A stretch of DNA of 64,000 nt. It comes from Gammaproteobacteria bacterium (GTDB taxonomy: Bacteria > Pseudomonadota > Gammaproteobacteria > Pseudomonadales > Azotimanducaceae). The translations under genes and the position numbers were made by a program. Position 1 is the stretch's first letter, and each line of letters begins with the position of its first letter. Location: NCBI GenBank assembly GCA_009840545.1, contig VXNM01000011.1:62001-126000 (forward strand). The letters run 5' to 3'. The notes beneath the pieces were generated by a model, which was not told where the DNA came from, did not search any database, and saw only the letters and a program-made list of their open reading frames with translations. Shown here in pieces: positions 7,001-16,433 of the stretch.

Positions 7001-9685
7001 ATGAAAGATACGGAAGGAACAATCGTTCGACTGGAAGACTACAGACCGTTGGGATGGAAACCAAACTCGACGGAGCTCTCTTTTGAGCTTCATGACGATC
7101 AGACGATAGTTACATCGCGACTAAGCATCGCGCGAGAGTCAACCGAAGAGTCAAATATTCGGTTATTTGGAGAACGGCTCGAGCTTCTTGAACTGTCAGT
7201 GGACGGCCGACAACTGTCCAACAACGAATATAGCGTTGACGACGAGGGACTAACGTTGTTCGACGTGCCAAGGGCTTTCGAACTCTCTGTCAAAAATCGA
7301 ATCCACCCCGAGACCAACACGGAGCTTCAGGGACTCTACAAGTCTTCGACATTGTTCTGCACACAGTGTGAAGCCGAGAGCTTTCGAAGAATTACCTATT
7401 ACCCTGATCGACCGGATGTTCTCTCCGTCTTTACCACAACCATTGAGGCGGACAAAGATGCATTTCCAGTACTGCTATCCAATGGAAATAGAGTTTCTCA
7501 TGAAGAACTAGGAAACAATCGACATCGTGCGACGTGGCACGACCCGCATCCAAAGCCTTCTTACTTGTTTGCTCTTGTCGCCGGAAACCTCAGTTCTTTG
7601 GAAGACTCCTTTACCACGATGTCTGGAAAGAATGTTCGTTTGACCATCTATTCAGAACCCGAGAATATCGGGAAGTGTTCTTGGGCAATGGAGTGCTTGA
7701 AGCAAGCCATGAAGTGGGACGAAGAGGTTTACGGACGCGAATACGATCTCGAACGATTCATGATCGTTGCAGTTGCAGACTTCAACTTCGGAGCAATGGA
7801 GAACAAGGGTCTCAATATTTTCAATGTTAGTGCTTTGCTTGCTTCTGCGGATACTGCGACGGATAGCGCATTCCAACGAATCGCTGCAATCATTGCGCAC
7901 GAGTATTTCCACAACTGGTCTGGAAACCGTGTTACCTGTCGCGACTGGTTCCAGTTGAGTCTCAAGGAGGGTTTCACGGTTTTTCGTGACACTCAGTTCA
8001 GCGAATCGATCGAAGGAGAAACCAAAAAGCGAGTCGAGACCGTTGCAGATCTTCGATCCGGACAATTTTCGGAAGACGCAGGCAAACTCTCGCACTCCGT
8101 GAGACCAAACCAGTACGCCGACATCACAAACTTCTACACAGCAACCATCTACGAGAAAGGCGCTGAAGTACTCAGAATGATGTATACGATGGCCGGCAAG
8201 AAGAAGTGGCGCGAAGCTACTGATTTGTACTTCACAAGACATGACGGAACTGCGGCTACAGTCGAGGACTTTGTACGTGCGGTCAGCGATGCTACGGATC
8301 TTGATCTAAGCCAATTCTTCCTTTGGTATACCCAAGCAGGGACTCCTCGTTTGTCAGTCCAAGAAACTCGGAACGAAGACACTCTGACTCTTAATATTCG
8401 ACAGAGGTGCGCACCAACTCCCAATCAGCCTGTCAAAGAGCCGTTTCATATACCGATAGCGATTGGATTGATCGACAGTGACGGACATGAGGTATTGGGC
8501 GAGGAGGGTAGGAACAACGGCTACAACACCCATTGTGATGCCGACATGCACATAGAAAATCCCAATCGGGATGGGACATTGATATTGCACTTGAAGAAAG
8601 AAGAGAGCCAGCTTCAAATCAGAGGTGTTGCCAAGAACTCAGCTGTGAGCTTTCTCAGAGGGTTTTCCGCTCCGGTTTATGTCGAGTACTCGCAGGATTC
8701 ATCACAGCTGAAGACACTCGCTCTTCATGACACCGACGGCTTTTCGCGTTGGAATTCGGCTCAAGATCTGTACGTTCGGTACATGCTAAGCAAGGATGGC
8801 GAAATCGATCTTATCTGCGAATTGGTTGCAGAGATTGCGAATCGCGTGCTTAGTTCCGGAGATGGGGATGAGGAAAAATCGGTGTTAATGTCTGCGCTGT
8901 CACTTCCATCGCCCTTGACGGTTTTGCAGGAGTATCCAGGATCCGATTTTGACTCCATCGTGGCAAGTAGAGATCGACTAGCAAATGAACTCTCGCAAAG
9001 GCTTCTTGATACCTGGAAAGAGATGCTGGACGAGCATCGTGTTGAAGAGCCGTATAGCGTAACTAAGTCGCAAGTTAACCGTAGATCGGCTCGCAACATC
9101 GCGCTTTCTCATATCAGAAGAGCTTTTGCTGAAGAAAGACCACACGAAATCGCTGAGACTCTTGCCCAAAACTTTAGAGAGGCTGACAACCTCACTGACA
9201 GGCTCGCAAATGCAGTTCAACTTCTCGAACTTCCCGATCTAGTTCGAGAGACCAAGGAGTCGGTATTAAGGGAATTCCACAACAGATTTGAAAATGAACA
9301 GTTGGTCATTGACACTTGGTTCAGAATTCAGGCTACCTGTACGCTTCCAGGCGTACTGAACAAAGTGAAAGAATTGGAAGGGCATCCTTCTTTCAACAGC
9401 AAGAATCCGAATCGATTGCGTAGTCTCATCTACGCGTTTGCTTTCGGCAATTGGAGAAACTTCCATAGTTCTGATGGAAGTGGCTATTCCTACATTGCGG
9501 AAAAGGTCGTAGAAATTGAGACTTGGAATTCTCAAGTTGCGGCGCGACTGGCAACAGAATTGACGAATTGGACCGTCTTTGATGTTGGTCGACAGCGGCT
9601 CATGAAGAGCGCTCTCGGCTACATCAATGATCGACTGACGTCAAAGAGTGTTAGGGATGTGGTCGGACGGGGACTAGCTGACTAG
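7001..9685 (+). CDS. pepN: Aminopeptidase N (M1 family)
   Basis: A cytoplasmic zinc metallo-aminopeptidase that trims N-terminal residues from peptides. The substrate-anchoring GAMEN motif is at residues 264-268 and the zinc site HEYFHNWSGNRV starts at His300, with the third ligand in LKEGFTVFRD near residue 323. These positions match the E. coli enzyme closely. Length from the chosen start is 894 residues, as usual for PepN. I chose ATG 7001 because AGGAG stands just upstream and homology begins soon after it (LEDYRPLGWKPNSTELSFEL). The open frame extends upstream to 6896 but that part has no family features. It ends 4 bases before the convergent SDR gene. Confidence 0.95.
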   Translation: MKDTEGTIVRLEDYRPLGWKPNSTELSFELHDDQTIVTSRLSIARESTEESNIRLFGERLELLELSVDGRQLSNNEYSVDDEGLTLFDVPRAFELSVKNRIHPETNTELQGLYKSSTLFCTQCEAESFRRITYYPDRPDVLSVFTTTIEADKDAFPVLLSNGNRVSHEELGNNRHRATWHDPHPKPSYLFALVAGNLSSLEDSFTTMSGKNVRLTIYSEPENIGKCSWAMECLKQAMKWDEEVYGREYDLERFMIVAVADFNFGAMENKGLNIFNVSALLASADTATDSAFQRIAAIIAHEYFHNWSGNRVTCRDWFQLSLKEGFTVFRDTQFSESIEGETKKRVETVADLRSGQFSEDAGKLSHSVRPNQYADITNFYTATIYEKGAEVLRMMYTMAGKKKWREATDLYFTRHDGTAATVEDFVRAVSDATDLDLSQFFLWYTQAGTPRLSVQETRNEDTLTLNIRQRCAPTPNQPVKEPFHIPIAIGLIDSDGHEVLGEEGRNNGYNTHCDADMHIENPNRDGTLILHLKKEESQLQIRGVAKNSAVSFLRGFSAPVYVEYSQDSSQLKTLALHDTDGFSRWNSAQDLYVRYMLSKDGEIDLICELVAEIANRVLSSGDGDEEKSVLMSALSLPSPLTVLQEYPGSDFDSIVASRDRLANELSQRLLDTWKEMLDEHRVEEPYSVTKSQVNRRSARNIALSHIRRAFAEERPHEIAETLAQNFREADNLTDRLANAVQLLELPDLVRETKESVLREFHNRFENEQLVIDTWFRIQATCTLPGVLNKVKELEGHPSFNSKNPNRLRSLIYAFAFGNWRNFHSSDGSGYSYIAEKVVEIETWNSQVAARLATELTNWTVFDVGRQRLMKSALGYINDRLTSKSVRDVVGRGLAD

Positions 9686-9689
9686 TTGG

Positions 9690-10520
9690 CTAGGCGGGCC
9701 ATAACTGTGCACCACCGTCTACGCGCAAGACCTGCCCTGAAACATAGGAAGAATCTGAAGTAACGAAGAATTCCACGGCTCTAGCTACTTCAATGGGCCA
9801 ACCGTAGCGAGTGAGGGGTCCTGCTGTAACCTTTCGGTCTTCTCGGGTGGGACGACTTGCTTCGAATCTTGCGGTAATAATTTCTCCGGGTGCGATGACG
9901 TTCGCATATACACCGTGTGGTCTCAGTTGAGCAGCCAAACACTTCGTGTACTCATGGACAGCAGCTTTTGCTGTTCCATATATGACCTCGGAACGATGTC
10001 CCGTTAGACCTGCAATGCTTCCGATGGTCACAATCCAACCTCTATTACGTTCAATCATGCTTGGAACAGCGGCTTTGCAGACGAGTATGCAACTCATTAG
10101 GTTGCGCTCAAGTATCGTTCTGACATCTTCCAATGCCACCTCGAGAGCGTCATTCACAAGCGGTTTGCCGGCATTGGGACCGGAAGTTCCGGTTGATCCG
10201 ATGTCTCCGCCTGCATTGTTAATCAGAACATCGACTGGACCTAATTTGTCGCATATCTCGTCAAAATTGGATTGCACCGTATAGGGATCAGTTAAGTCGC
10301 CATGAACCGAAACTACGTCTGCCTCATGACGTTCGGAGATTTCGGTTGCTACTTGAGCGAGCGAATCCGCTTCATTGAACGCACGGGTGGAGTGGGGGCC
10401 CGTACCATGCACTGCAACCTTTGCGCCTAGAGAAGCCAAGTGATCGGCAACAACCCGGCCTATACCTCGCGAAGATCCCGTGACCCAAGCCACTCTCCCT
10501 TCTAGTTTCTTTTCTGTCAT
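9690..10520 (-). CDS. SDR family oxidoreductase
   Basis: A short-chain dehydrogenase/reductase using NAD(P)H. The cofactor motif TGSSRGIG is near residue 14 of the chosen start, followed by NNAGG, the active-site SIAGL with YGTAKAA (the YxxxK pair), and VIAPGEI. The C-terminal YVSGQVLRVDGGAQLWPA is classical. The family covers many substrates, including 3-oxoacyl-ACP reductases and sugar dehydrogenases, so the substrate is unknown. ATG 10520 is chosen since CAGGGA precedes it and the fold starts at once. In-frame starts at 10541 and 10607 would add unconserved residues. The stop is 4 bases from the pepN stop. Confidence 0.88.
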   Translation of the reverse strand: MTEKKLEGRVAWVTGSSRGIGRVVADHLASLGAKVAVHGTGPHSTRAFNEADSLAQVATEISERHEADVVSVHGDLTDPYTVQSNFDEICDKLGPVDVLINNAGGDIGSTGTSGPNAGKPLVNDALEVALEDVRTILERNLMSCILVCKAAVPSMIERNRGWIVTIGSIAGLTGHRSEVIYGTAKAAVHEYTKCLAAQLRPHGVYANVIAPGEIITARFEASRPTREDRKVTAGPLTRYGWPIEVARAVEFFVTSDSSYVSGQVLRVDGGAQLWPA

Positions 10521-10823
10521 CTGAAATCCCTGGAATACCATCTCACCGCGTGTGAGACCGCACACAATTGTAGATCCAACATCTCTTTGTTTTTTTTGGT
10601 AAATCAATTCATGCTAAAGGACAGCCAATCGAGTTTCTCCGAGGGTTCGATGCAAGGTCCATATCCCAGACGAGATCACTATCAGAGTAAGGTCTAGTCC
10701 ATTAAGTTAGATTCAAGCCACTGTGTCGAACCCGTGTAGAAGTGTTCCCAATAGCACTTTTTTCGAAAAATCTGTCCAAGACTCTGATGCACAATTTGCG
10801 CAATTCATACAGGGAGTGAATTC

Positions 10824-11066
10824 ATGAAACGAGTTTCAAGGTACGCGGGTATAGTTCTGGTGGTAGCTCTGGCCGTGGTGGCTCCGTTTACGGTTTGGGT
10901 GTTGGCTCAAGAATCTGAAACGGAATCGGAAGACTCTTGCGAATGGAAATTCGTAGGCAATCACACAAGTACAGACGCTAAAGGTCACTTCTGGAACGAA
11001 TGCACTGGAGAGCTCTACTATGTTGTGGGCACGTCTGCTGAACGTGCAAACGTGAACCTCGACTAG
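10824..11066 (+). CDS. Small exported protein of unknown function
   Basis: An 80-residue protein with a clear N-terminal signal or anchor: positive charges (MKRVSRY), then a long hydrophobic stretch ending VWVLAQ, which could be cleaved after LAQ. The mature part is about 50 residues with two cysteines (SCEWKF and NECTGELYY) that could form a disulfide in the periplasm, and it is acidic at its start. AGGGAG stands about 8 bases before the ATG. It is a single gene, convergent with the putative selenoprotein gene. No family recognised. Confidence 0.65.
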   Translation: MKRVSRYAGIVLVVALAVVAPFTVWVLAQESETESEDSCEWKFVGNHTSTDAKGHFWNECTGELYYVVGTSAERANVNLD

Positions 11067-11101
11067 TCAAGTAGACGTCAGTCTGCTTCGCACGCTTAGA
11101 T

Positions 11102-11980
11102 CTAAGGGGAATCGCCACCTTTCAGGCTTTGACGACTTTTGAAAGCGCTCCGATTTCTTCGTCGCTGTTCTCCCATAGATCGAAGCTTTTCCCGGTCGCT
11201 CGGGTCGACCTTCATGTATTTTTCGCGCCAGGACTGATCTTCTCCCCACATGTGCGAAGTTTCTGCTGTTGTTTGAGGACGAACAGCGTTTTCGAGCAAT
11301 GTCAGTCCTGATCGAACGACCTCTTCTTGCATTTGACTGTCATATGGTCGTCCGATCGGATTTCCTAGCGGAAAGTTGGTGAAGAGAAATCGAGGTACGG
11401 CGCATTTCTCAACAATATCTCTTGCAGAACCAATGATGATGGTCGGAATGCCGTTTTCTTCGAGTACTCTCGCTGTCAGACTCACGGTCTGATGACATAC
11501 GGGTCACAGAGGCACCAGCAGCAACGCGTCGATCTTATCCTCTTGACAGAGTTGAAGTACCAGCTGAGCGTCGGTTTGAGATGTCTTTCGCTGACTGTAC
11601 TCCGTTGGAAGAAAATACGAACGCCGAGCAATCTCACCGATGAAGCGTTTTGCCACGAGACTCTGGAGCACTTCGAGGGGAAAGAAGCTCCCCCGATCGT
11701 TAAGGTGTGTGGCTTCGCGATCCCAAGCTAAGTCTTCAGCATAGAGTTTGGTCGGTAGCTCTTCGTTTGATCTTGCCTCAACCTTTCTGTGATCAAGCAA
11801 CTTACTAGGATAGGTCGATGCTGTGCTGGCAAGTGCGATTCTCGATTTTGCGAGTGGTTTTCGCAACGTTGTGAAAGGTGCGGCGTCATGGTGCGCCCAC
11901 CGGTAGGGCACATCGAATCCTTGAGCTTCGTAGTAAATCTTCGTTTTCTCGATGTATCTGACTGAATCGAAGGAGGTCAT
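11102..11980 (-). CDS. GrdB/PrdB-like reductase family protein, probable selenoprotein (in-frame TGA)
   Basis: Two open frames separated only by a TGA (11504-11506) lie in the same phase and read as one protein of 292 residues. The junction translates ALLLVPL-[TGA]-PVCHQTVSL, so the TGA is residue 159 and makes a UxxC motif if read as selenocysteine. This matches the glycine/betaine/sarcosine/D-proline reductase selenoprotein B family; sequence after the TGA stays conserved-looking (ARVLEENGIPTIIIGSARDI, then FLFTNFPLGNPIGRPYD). No frameshift is needed. A hairpin just downstream (separate entry) resembles a bacterial SECIS. ATG 11980 is used; a GTG at 11989 is an alternative. Complete Grd or Prd reductases are anaerobic amino-acid enzymes, but stand-alone homologues like this have no established role. 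A plain nonsense mutation is the alternative reading. Confidence 0.78.
11476..11492 (-). promoter_or_regulatory. SECIS-like hairpin downstream of the in-frame TGA
   Basis: On the coding strand the sequence TCAGAC-CGTGA-GTCTGA forms a perfect 6-bp stem with a 5-base loop. The loop occupies bases 18-22 after the TGA and carries GU at positions 19-20. In the E. coli fdhF SECIS the loop GGU sits about 19-21 bases after the UGA, so both distance and loop content agree. A weak lower stem (U-G, G-C, U-G) extends it after a small internal mismatch. SelB would bind such a loop to deliver Sec-tRNA. Confidence 0.65.
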
Positions 11981-12021
11981 TTGGCTCACTCAAGTACGTG
12001 GACTAACGAACGTGCTCTAGG

Positions 12022-12810
12022 TTAAACCCCAGGAGCAAAGTGAAAGTATTTGTTCTCTTCCACATCAGTCGGAGCGGGAACTTCTCGTTTTTCAAGCGTG
12101 ACACGTCCATCTTGAAGCGTCAGCAAAGCAAAGAAACCACCTCTCGTGGTTGCAAATGCCTTGACGGGCGATCCTGGATAGCAGGCAACTGTATTGCCGA
12201 GATCGTAGTCCTGCCAGACATGAACATGACCTAGGGCAAGATAATCGAATCCAGATTCTTTGATTTCGTCCTCAGAGATTGTTGAGGATACGTACTCTGT
12301 GGGTGTGTTCACAACCTGCCCATGTGCAAGACCGATGTTCCACGTCGCGTTCGGTTTAGCTCCTGCTCCTTGTAACGGCTTGTTTTCGGGAGTGTGCTCG
12401 GTCATCGCTCTTCCCCATATGCTGAGGTCCAAGTCAGATAGGTCGATTCGCGTACCCTCGGCATCGAGTAGGAAGTGCACATTCTTACCTAGTCTGTCGG
12501 TTTCAAATCTCTTCCAGACTGAATGGTCATCGTGTACATCGTGGTTCCCGGGAATCACAACGACATGACAATCCAACTTGTTGAACTGATCGCAGACGAA
12601 GTCTATGTCGTGTGCCTTGACGCGAGAATGATCGAACAAGTCTCCAACAACCAAGAAAAGATCACATTGTTCGTCTCGAACAGAATCGACGACGAAGGCA
12701 AAGGCCGCTTCTGCAACATTGCGATAGCCATTGATTGAGTTCGACCGGGCGTTTCCGTCCAAGTGCACATCAGATGTATGTGCAATTCGGATTGGCTTGA
12801 GTGAAGACAA
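12022..12810 (-). CDS. SbcD-like metallophosphoesterase
   Basis: A 262-residue calcineurin-like phosphoesterase. All metal-binding motifs are visible in order: HTSDVHLDG near residue 11, VVGDLFDHS near 54, IPGNHDVHD near 87, then GLAHG and LALGHVHVWQD in the second half. The arrangement matches the SbcD/YkuE-type DNA repair phosphoesterases, but the SbcD C-terminal capping domain is missing or short and no sbcC-like ATPase is adjacent. It starts immediately after the folE stop codon, so the two are probably co-transcribed. The substrate is unknown. Confidence 0.82.
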   Translation of the reverse strand: MSSLKPIRIAHTSDVHLDGNARSNSINGYRNVAEAAFAFVVDSVRDEQCDLFLVVGDLFDHSRVKAHDIDFVCDQFNKLDCHVVVIPGNHDVHDDHSVWKRFETDRLGKNVHFLLDAEGTRIDLSDLDLSIWGRAMTEHTPENKPLQGAGAKPNATWNIGLAHGQVVNTPTEYVSSTISEDEIKESGFDYLALGHVHVWQDYDLGNTVACYPGSPVKAFATTRGGFFALLTLQDGRVTLEKREVPAPTDVEENKYFHFAPGV

Positions 12811-12811
12811 A

Positions 12812-13363
12812 CTAAGTACCTACTAACTGCAGAAATTCTGAACGAGTTGCGGAATCCGATCTAAACGCACCTAGCAAGACGGATGTCTTCATGAGGGAGT
12901 GCTGTTTTTCCACCCCTCGCATTTGCATACAGAGGTGCTGCGCTTCGACAAGAACACCAACACCACTGGCTCCGGTTACATCCAACATTGTTTGTGCAAT
13001 TTGCTGGGTGAGCCGCTCTTGAATTTGCAAGCGACGGGCGAACATTTCTACGATTCGAGCAATCTTTGATAGTCCCAAGACCTTTCCGTTGGGAAGATAT
13101 CCGACATGGCATTTACCAATGAATGGGAGAATGTGGTGCTCGCAGAGTGAATAAAGTTCGATGTCTTTGACGATGATGATTTCGTCGATGTCCGACTGAT
13201 ACAGAGCGTTATTTACAATCGAGTCAATGTCGTCGCGATATCCTTTTGTTAAGAATTCGATGGCGTTTGCGGCGCGACGCGGCGTATCCCGTAATCCCTC
13301 ACGGCCGGGATCTTCTCCAATGAAGTTGATGAGTTCTCGGAATGCAGTGTCAATGGCTTTCAT
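12812..13363 (-). CDS. folE: GTP cyclohydrolase I
   Basis: Converts GTP to 7,8-dihydroneopterin triphosphate, the first step of folate and pterin synthesis, in the cytoplasm. The zinc and catalytic motif [20 protein letters not shown] is near residue 70, followed by [25 protein letters not shown] and later [18 protein letters not shown] with the second zinc Cys. Length of 183 residues is normal for the FolE1 type. It is the first gene of a two-gene unit with the phosphoesterase. Besides folate, the product could support the pterin-dependent phenylalanine hydroxylase encoded near the left end. Confidence 0.95.
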   Translation of the reverse strand: MKAIDTAFRELINFIGEDPGREGLRDTPRRAANAIEFLTKGYRDDIDSIVNNALYQSDIDEIIIVKDIELYSLCEHHILPFIGKCHVGYLPNGKVLGLSKIARIVEMFARRLQIQERLTQQIAQTMLDVTGASGVGVLVEAQHLCMQMRGVEKQHSLMKTSVLLGAFRSDSATRSEFLQLVGT

Positions 13364-13606
13364 AGTCGAGTCGAAGTGCTGAAAGGGCGTTCTGGATTAA
13401 GTGGCGAGTCTGACTCCGGACACGGATGTTTTGAAAATAAGCAGTACAACATTTTCGAAGAATTATTCCCAATCTCGATTTAGATACTAGATTCATCGGT
13501 CGTTCGTGTCAGCATATTCTTTCGCACAGTATTCCAATCCGTCCGGTAATTTACACAAATGCTTCCTCCACCACGATCACGTGATGTTGTCAATAGAATT
13601 GGGAAG

Positions 13607-13639
13607 CTCCGAGAGCCCAAATATTTCGGGCTCTCGGAG
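13607..13639 (-). terminator. Strong hairpin after the amidohydrolase gene
   Basis: CTCCGAGAGCCC and its exact complement GGGCTCTCGGAG form a 12-bp perfect stem around a 9-base A/T-rich loop. It lies 10 bases past the stop codon of the minus-strand amidohydrolase. The U-tract on that strand is weak (CTTCCCAATT), so it may be an imperfect intrinsic terminator or an mRNA 3'-end stabiliser. Confidence 0.7.
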
Positions 13640-13648
13640 AACTAGGAT

Positions 13649-15289
13649 CTAGTTTGCAAGGCGGAGCACGGTGCCTTTTCTGGTACCTGTGTGTTCTCCA
13701 TCCTCTACTGTGACGTTTCCGTTTACGATGGTTGCCTTGTAGCCGAGCGACTTTTGAATGTATCGCGGAGCTCCTCCGGGGAAGTCGTGAACTAGCTCTG
13801 GCTGTCGTTCTGCCACGCTATCCGGATCGAACACATTCACATCGGCTTCCATGCCGACTTCAAGTGTTCCTCGATCTGTCAGTCCAAGTACACGTGCGGG
13901 AGCTGAAGTCAACCGACGTACTCCCTCGCTCAATGAATAGAGTCCCGATTCACGTACCCAATACGCTAGGGTGAAACTAGGCCATCCAGCGTCCATGATT
14001 TGAGATACATGCGCGCCGGCATCTCCCAGACTTGGGAAACAATGTTCACTCTTGAACAAGTCTCCCAGTTCATTGAGGCTCTGATTGAACATACGCAGAT
14101 TGAACAGCCCCTTTCCTTTGCTCTCAAGTGAGAGTCTCAAAAAGGTCTCTACCCAATGTTCATTGTTTGCTTCAGCGATCGCACCGATGTTCTCTTCAGC
14201 AGACGAGGTGTAGTTCGGCGTTTCATCGGAACCTAGATAGAAGACATTGTTCATTGGGAAACGACGTTCGGCACTCTTTCCTTCCGAAACCAACTTGGCG
14301 TAGGTTTCTGGATTGTTGATAGCCGCCAGTCGCCCCTCAAAGTTCATCTTGCGCAGTTCGTTCCACGTCTCTCCGGACATCGGCAAATTGGATTGAAGTC
14401 CAAACATAAATCCGGAGCCACGGACTTGTGTGATGGCAGTTATGTCACGGTCCTTGCATAATTCCGCCAATCGCTCTGCTTGGGCACGACCCGATCCGGG
14501 CTGAGGCCCCGTTCCGTAGCTAAACAGAACACGACCCTTTGTTGTATCGGATATCTGTCGCAAGACACTGAAATCAGCACCCACTGCTTGCATAAGCCCA
14601 TTACGAGGACCAACTTCCTTGGCTATCTCCACCAACTCCTTGGGGTCCGCAAAAGTTCCAGGAATAGATCTACCATCTGGTAGCTTGTGAGGTGGATATC
14701 TGTTGGTTGAGAATCCTATAGCTCCACGATCAAGAGAGTGGCCAACTACCTCTGCCATCTTCTTGAGTTCTTCGGGTGTGGCTTGCTCCTCTACAGCTCG
14801 TTCGCCCATTACATAGAATCGAACGGCACAGTGCCCAACCATTCCGCACACGTTGACTGCAGGTTGCAACCGTTCGATCGCATCCAGATAGCCTCCGTAG
14901 TCTTCCCAATCCCACGGAAGTCCCGTCAGAATTGCATGTTTTGGAATGTCTTCGACTGTTTCCATCATTCCTGCGAGCAATTCGCGATCCGTTGGTTTGC
15001 ATGGTGCGAAAGTGACTCCGCAATTACCCATGAGTGCAGTAGTTACGCCGTGCCAGCTCACTGGCGTCATGAAGGGGTCCCAACCGATTTGTGCGTCGAG
15101 ATGGGTATGCAAGTCAACGAATCCTGGCGTGACCGCTCGTCCCTCCGCTTTGATTTCTCGGTTACCGGAACCGTCCACTTCTCCGACTTGTGAAATCACG
15201 CCGTCGTCGATGGCCAAGTCGCCTTCGACTGGGTCGTTTCCCAATCCGTCGAACAAGTTTCCGTTGCGTATCACGAGATCGTGTGACAT
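13649..15289 (-). CDS. N-acyl-D-amino-acid deacylase family amidohydrolase
   Basis: A 546-residue metal-dependent amidohydrolase. The start of the barrel carries the metal motif FVDLHTHLDAQIGWDP (HxH) near residue 60, followed by GVTTALMGNCGVTFAP, the hallmark of the D-aminoacylase/N-acyl-D-amino-acid deacylase branch. Later come FPSLGDAGAHVSQIMDAGW with the catalytic Asp region, and the usual C-terminal beta sandwich (GTLEVGMEADVNVFDPD). GGGAGGA lies just upstream of ATG 15289, so this start is preferred over 15343. Cytoplasmic, no signal peptide. It follows an LLM-type oxidoreductase gene in the same direction, 78 bases away. The true substrate is unknown. Confidence 0.85.
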   Translation of the reverse strand: MSHDLVIRNGNLFDGLGNDPVEGDLAIDDGVISQVGEVDGSGNREIKAEGRAVTPGFVDLHTHLDAQIGWDPFMTPVSWHGVTTALMGNCGVTFAPCKPTDRELLAGMMETVEDIPKHAILTGLPWDWEDYGGYLDAIERLQPAVNVCGMVGHCAVRFYVMGERAVEEQATPEELKKMAEVVGHSLDRGAIGFSTNRYPPHKLPDGRSIPGTFADPKELVEIAKEVGPRNGLMQAVGADFSVLRQISDTTKGRVLFSYGTGPQPGSGRAQAERLAELCKDRDITAITQVRGSGFMFGLQSNLPMSGETWNELRKMNFEGRLAAINNPETYAKLVSEGKSAERRFPMNNVFYLGSDETPNYTSSAEENIGAIAEANNEHWVETFLRLSLESKGKGLFNLRMFNQSLNELGDLFKSEHCFPSLGDAGAHVSQIMDAGWPSFTLAYWVRESGLYSLSEGVRRLTSAPARVLGLTDRGTLEVGMEADVNVFDPDSVAERQPELVHDFPGGAPRYIQKSLGYKATIVNGNVTVEDGEHTGTRKGTVLRLAN

Positions 15290-15367
15290 GGTTTTCCTCC
15301 CAATGGTGAGATACCAACTCGATTCATTGTACGAGTTGGACATTTGTTAGCTCGTAGGTCCGCATGT

Positions 15368-16291
15368 CTAGCGGAACGCAGAGACTATTTCCTCTTCAAC
15401 TCTTTGTAGTGCTTCAGCGTCGCCAGTCTGAATCCCGCCAAACATGATTTCGGAAACACCTTCTTTTTCAAACTCTCCGATTCGATCAATTACGAAATTT
15501 CGGGGTCCAGCCATAGATCCTCTGCCAAGTCCGCGCTGAAAACGTTCAATTGCTTCTTTGTCCTCTGTTATCAACAGAGGCATCAGCAAAGTACGTTCGA
15601 TTTCGGCTGGGTCTCTACCAACGTCGGCACAGTGCTTCTCTAGGACTCCCACTTTGTGTCGATAAATTTCCATGGACATACCTTGTCCGGCCCAGCCGTC
15701 CATGTTCATGATGTCACCGAACATCGCAAGGGTTCTGAGCGTTCTACGTTCACCTGTTCCACCAACCATAATGGGAGTGTGTGGCTTTTGAAAACACCCA
15801 GGTGCTAAGGGGGCTTGATCTAGCTTGTAGTACTTGCCATCGTAATCGACGGGTTCGTCGGACGTGAACAGTTTTCGGATGAGTTCACAAGCTTCCTGGA
15901 ATCGATCTTGTCGTTCCTTCATTGACGGAAAGTTCCAACCGTACGCCTCATGTTCTCGCTTGAACCATGCCGCACCCAACGCTAGTGTGAATCGTCCCTG
16001 TGAAGCTTGGTCAAGAGTTGCAGCCATCTTCGCCAACAACGCGGGATTCCTGTATGTGTTGCCGAGCACCAAATGGCCAAAATGAAGCCGCTTAGTCATG
16101 CCTGCAGCAAATGCGATGAGGGTATAGCCTTCGAAAGCTGTAAAGGGTTCATCCTGTCTGCGTCCTGGAGGCGGCAAGAAATGGTCTGCGAACCAAAGAC
16201 TATCCCATGTCCCAGCCTCCATCGATTCAATGGAAGTCTGAATTGCTTCCCAGTTCGTTCGATAGCAGTTGACTTGTACGCCAAATTTCAT
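15368..16291 (-). CDS. LLM-class flavin-dependent oxidoreductase
   Basis: A luciferase-like monooxygenase-fold protein of 307 residues. Typical features are MKFGVQV at the start, DSLWFADHFLPP near residue 30, LHFGHLVLGNTYRNPALLAKMAATLDQASQGRFTLALGAAW in the middle (shown here only as family markers LVLGNTYRNPALLAKM and GRFTLALGAAW), then PIMVGGTGERRTLR. The family uses F420 or FMN; the arrangement resembles F420-type members common in environmental bacteria, but the cofactor cannot be settled by eye. It probably forms a unit with the downstream amidohydrolase. Confidence 0.85.
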   Translation of the reverse strand: MKFGVQVNCYRTNWEAIQTSIESMEAGTWDSLWFADHFLPPPGRRQDEPFTAFEGYTLIAFAAGMTKRLHFGHLVLGNTYRNPALLAKMAATLDQASQGRFTLALGAAWFKREHEAYGWNFPSMKERQDRFQEACELIRKLFTSDEPVDYDGKYYKLDQAPLAPGCFQKPHTPIMVGGTGERRTLRTLAMFGDIMNMDGWAGQGMSMEIYRHKVGVLEKHCADVGRDPAEIERTLLMPLLITEDKEAIERFQRGLGRGSMAGPRNFVIDRIGEFEKEGVSEIMFGGIQTGDAEALQRVEEEIVSAFR

Positions 16292-16433
16292 AGGGAGTTT
16301 CCTTGCTCGATAGGTTAGAGGAGTTTGGCACCGGCACTTCCCAACCGTCGAGCCGATGCTCTTTCGATTTTAGCAACTCTCAATCGCCAAGATAGAAGGC
16401 CATGCCAGCCCGGCATTAGGGCTTTCGAGCTAC

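Noticed and set aside
11102-11485. Treating 11102-11485 and 11504-11989 as two separate genes
   Set aside because: Both are in the same phase, separated only by one TGA, and read as a continuous family member with a UxxC motif at the joint.
13575-13584. Palindrome ATCACGTGAT upstream of folE
   Set aside because: Short palindromes of this kind occur by chance and no regulator context supports it.
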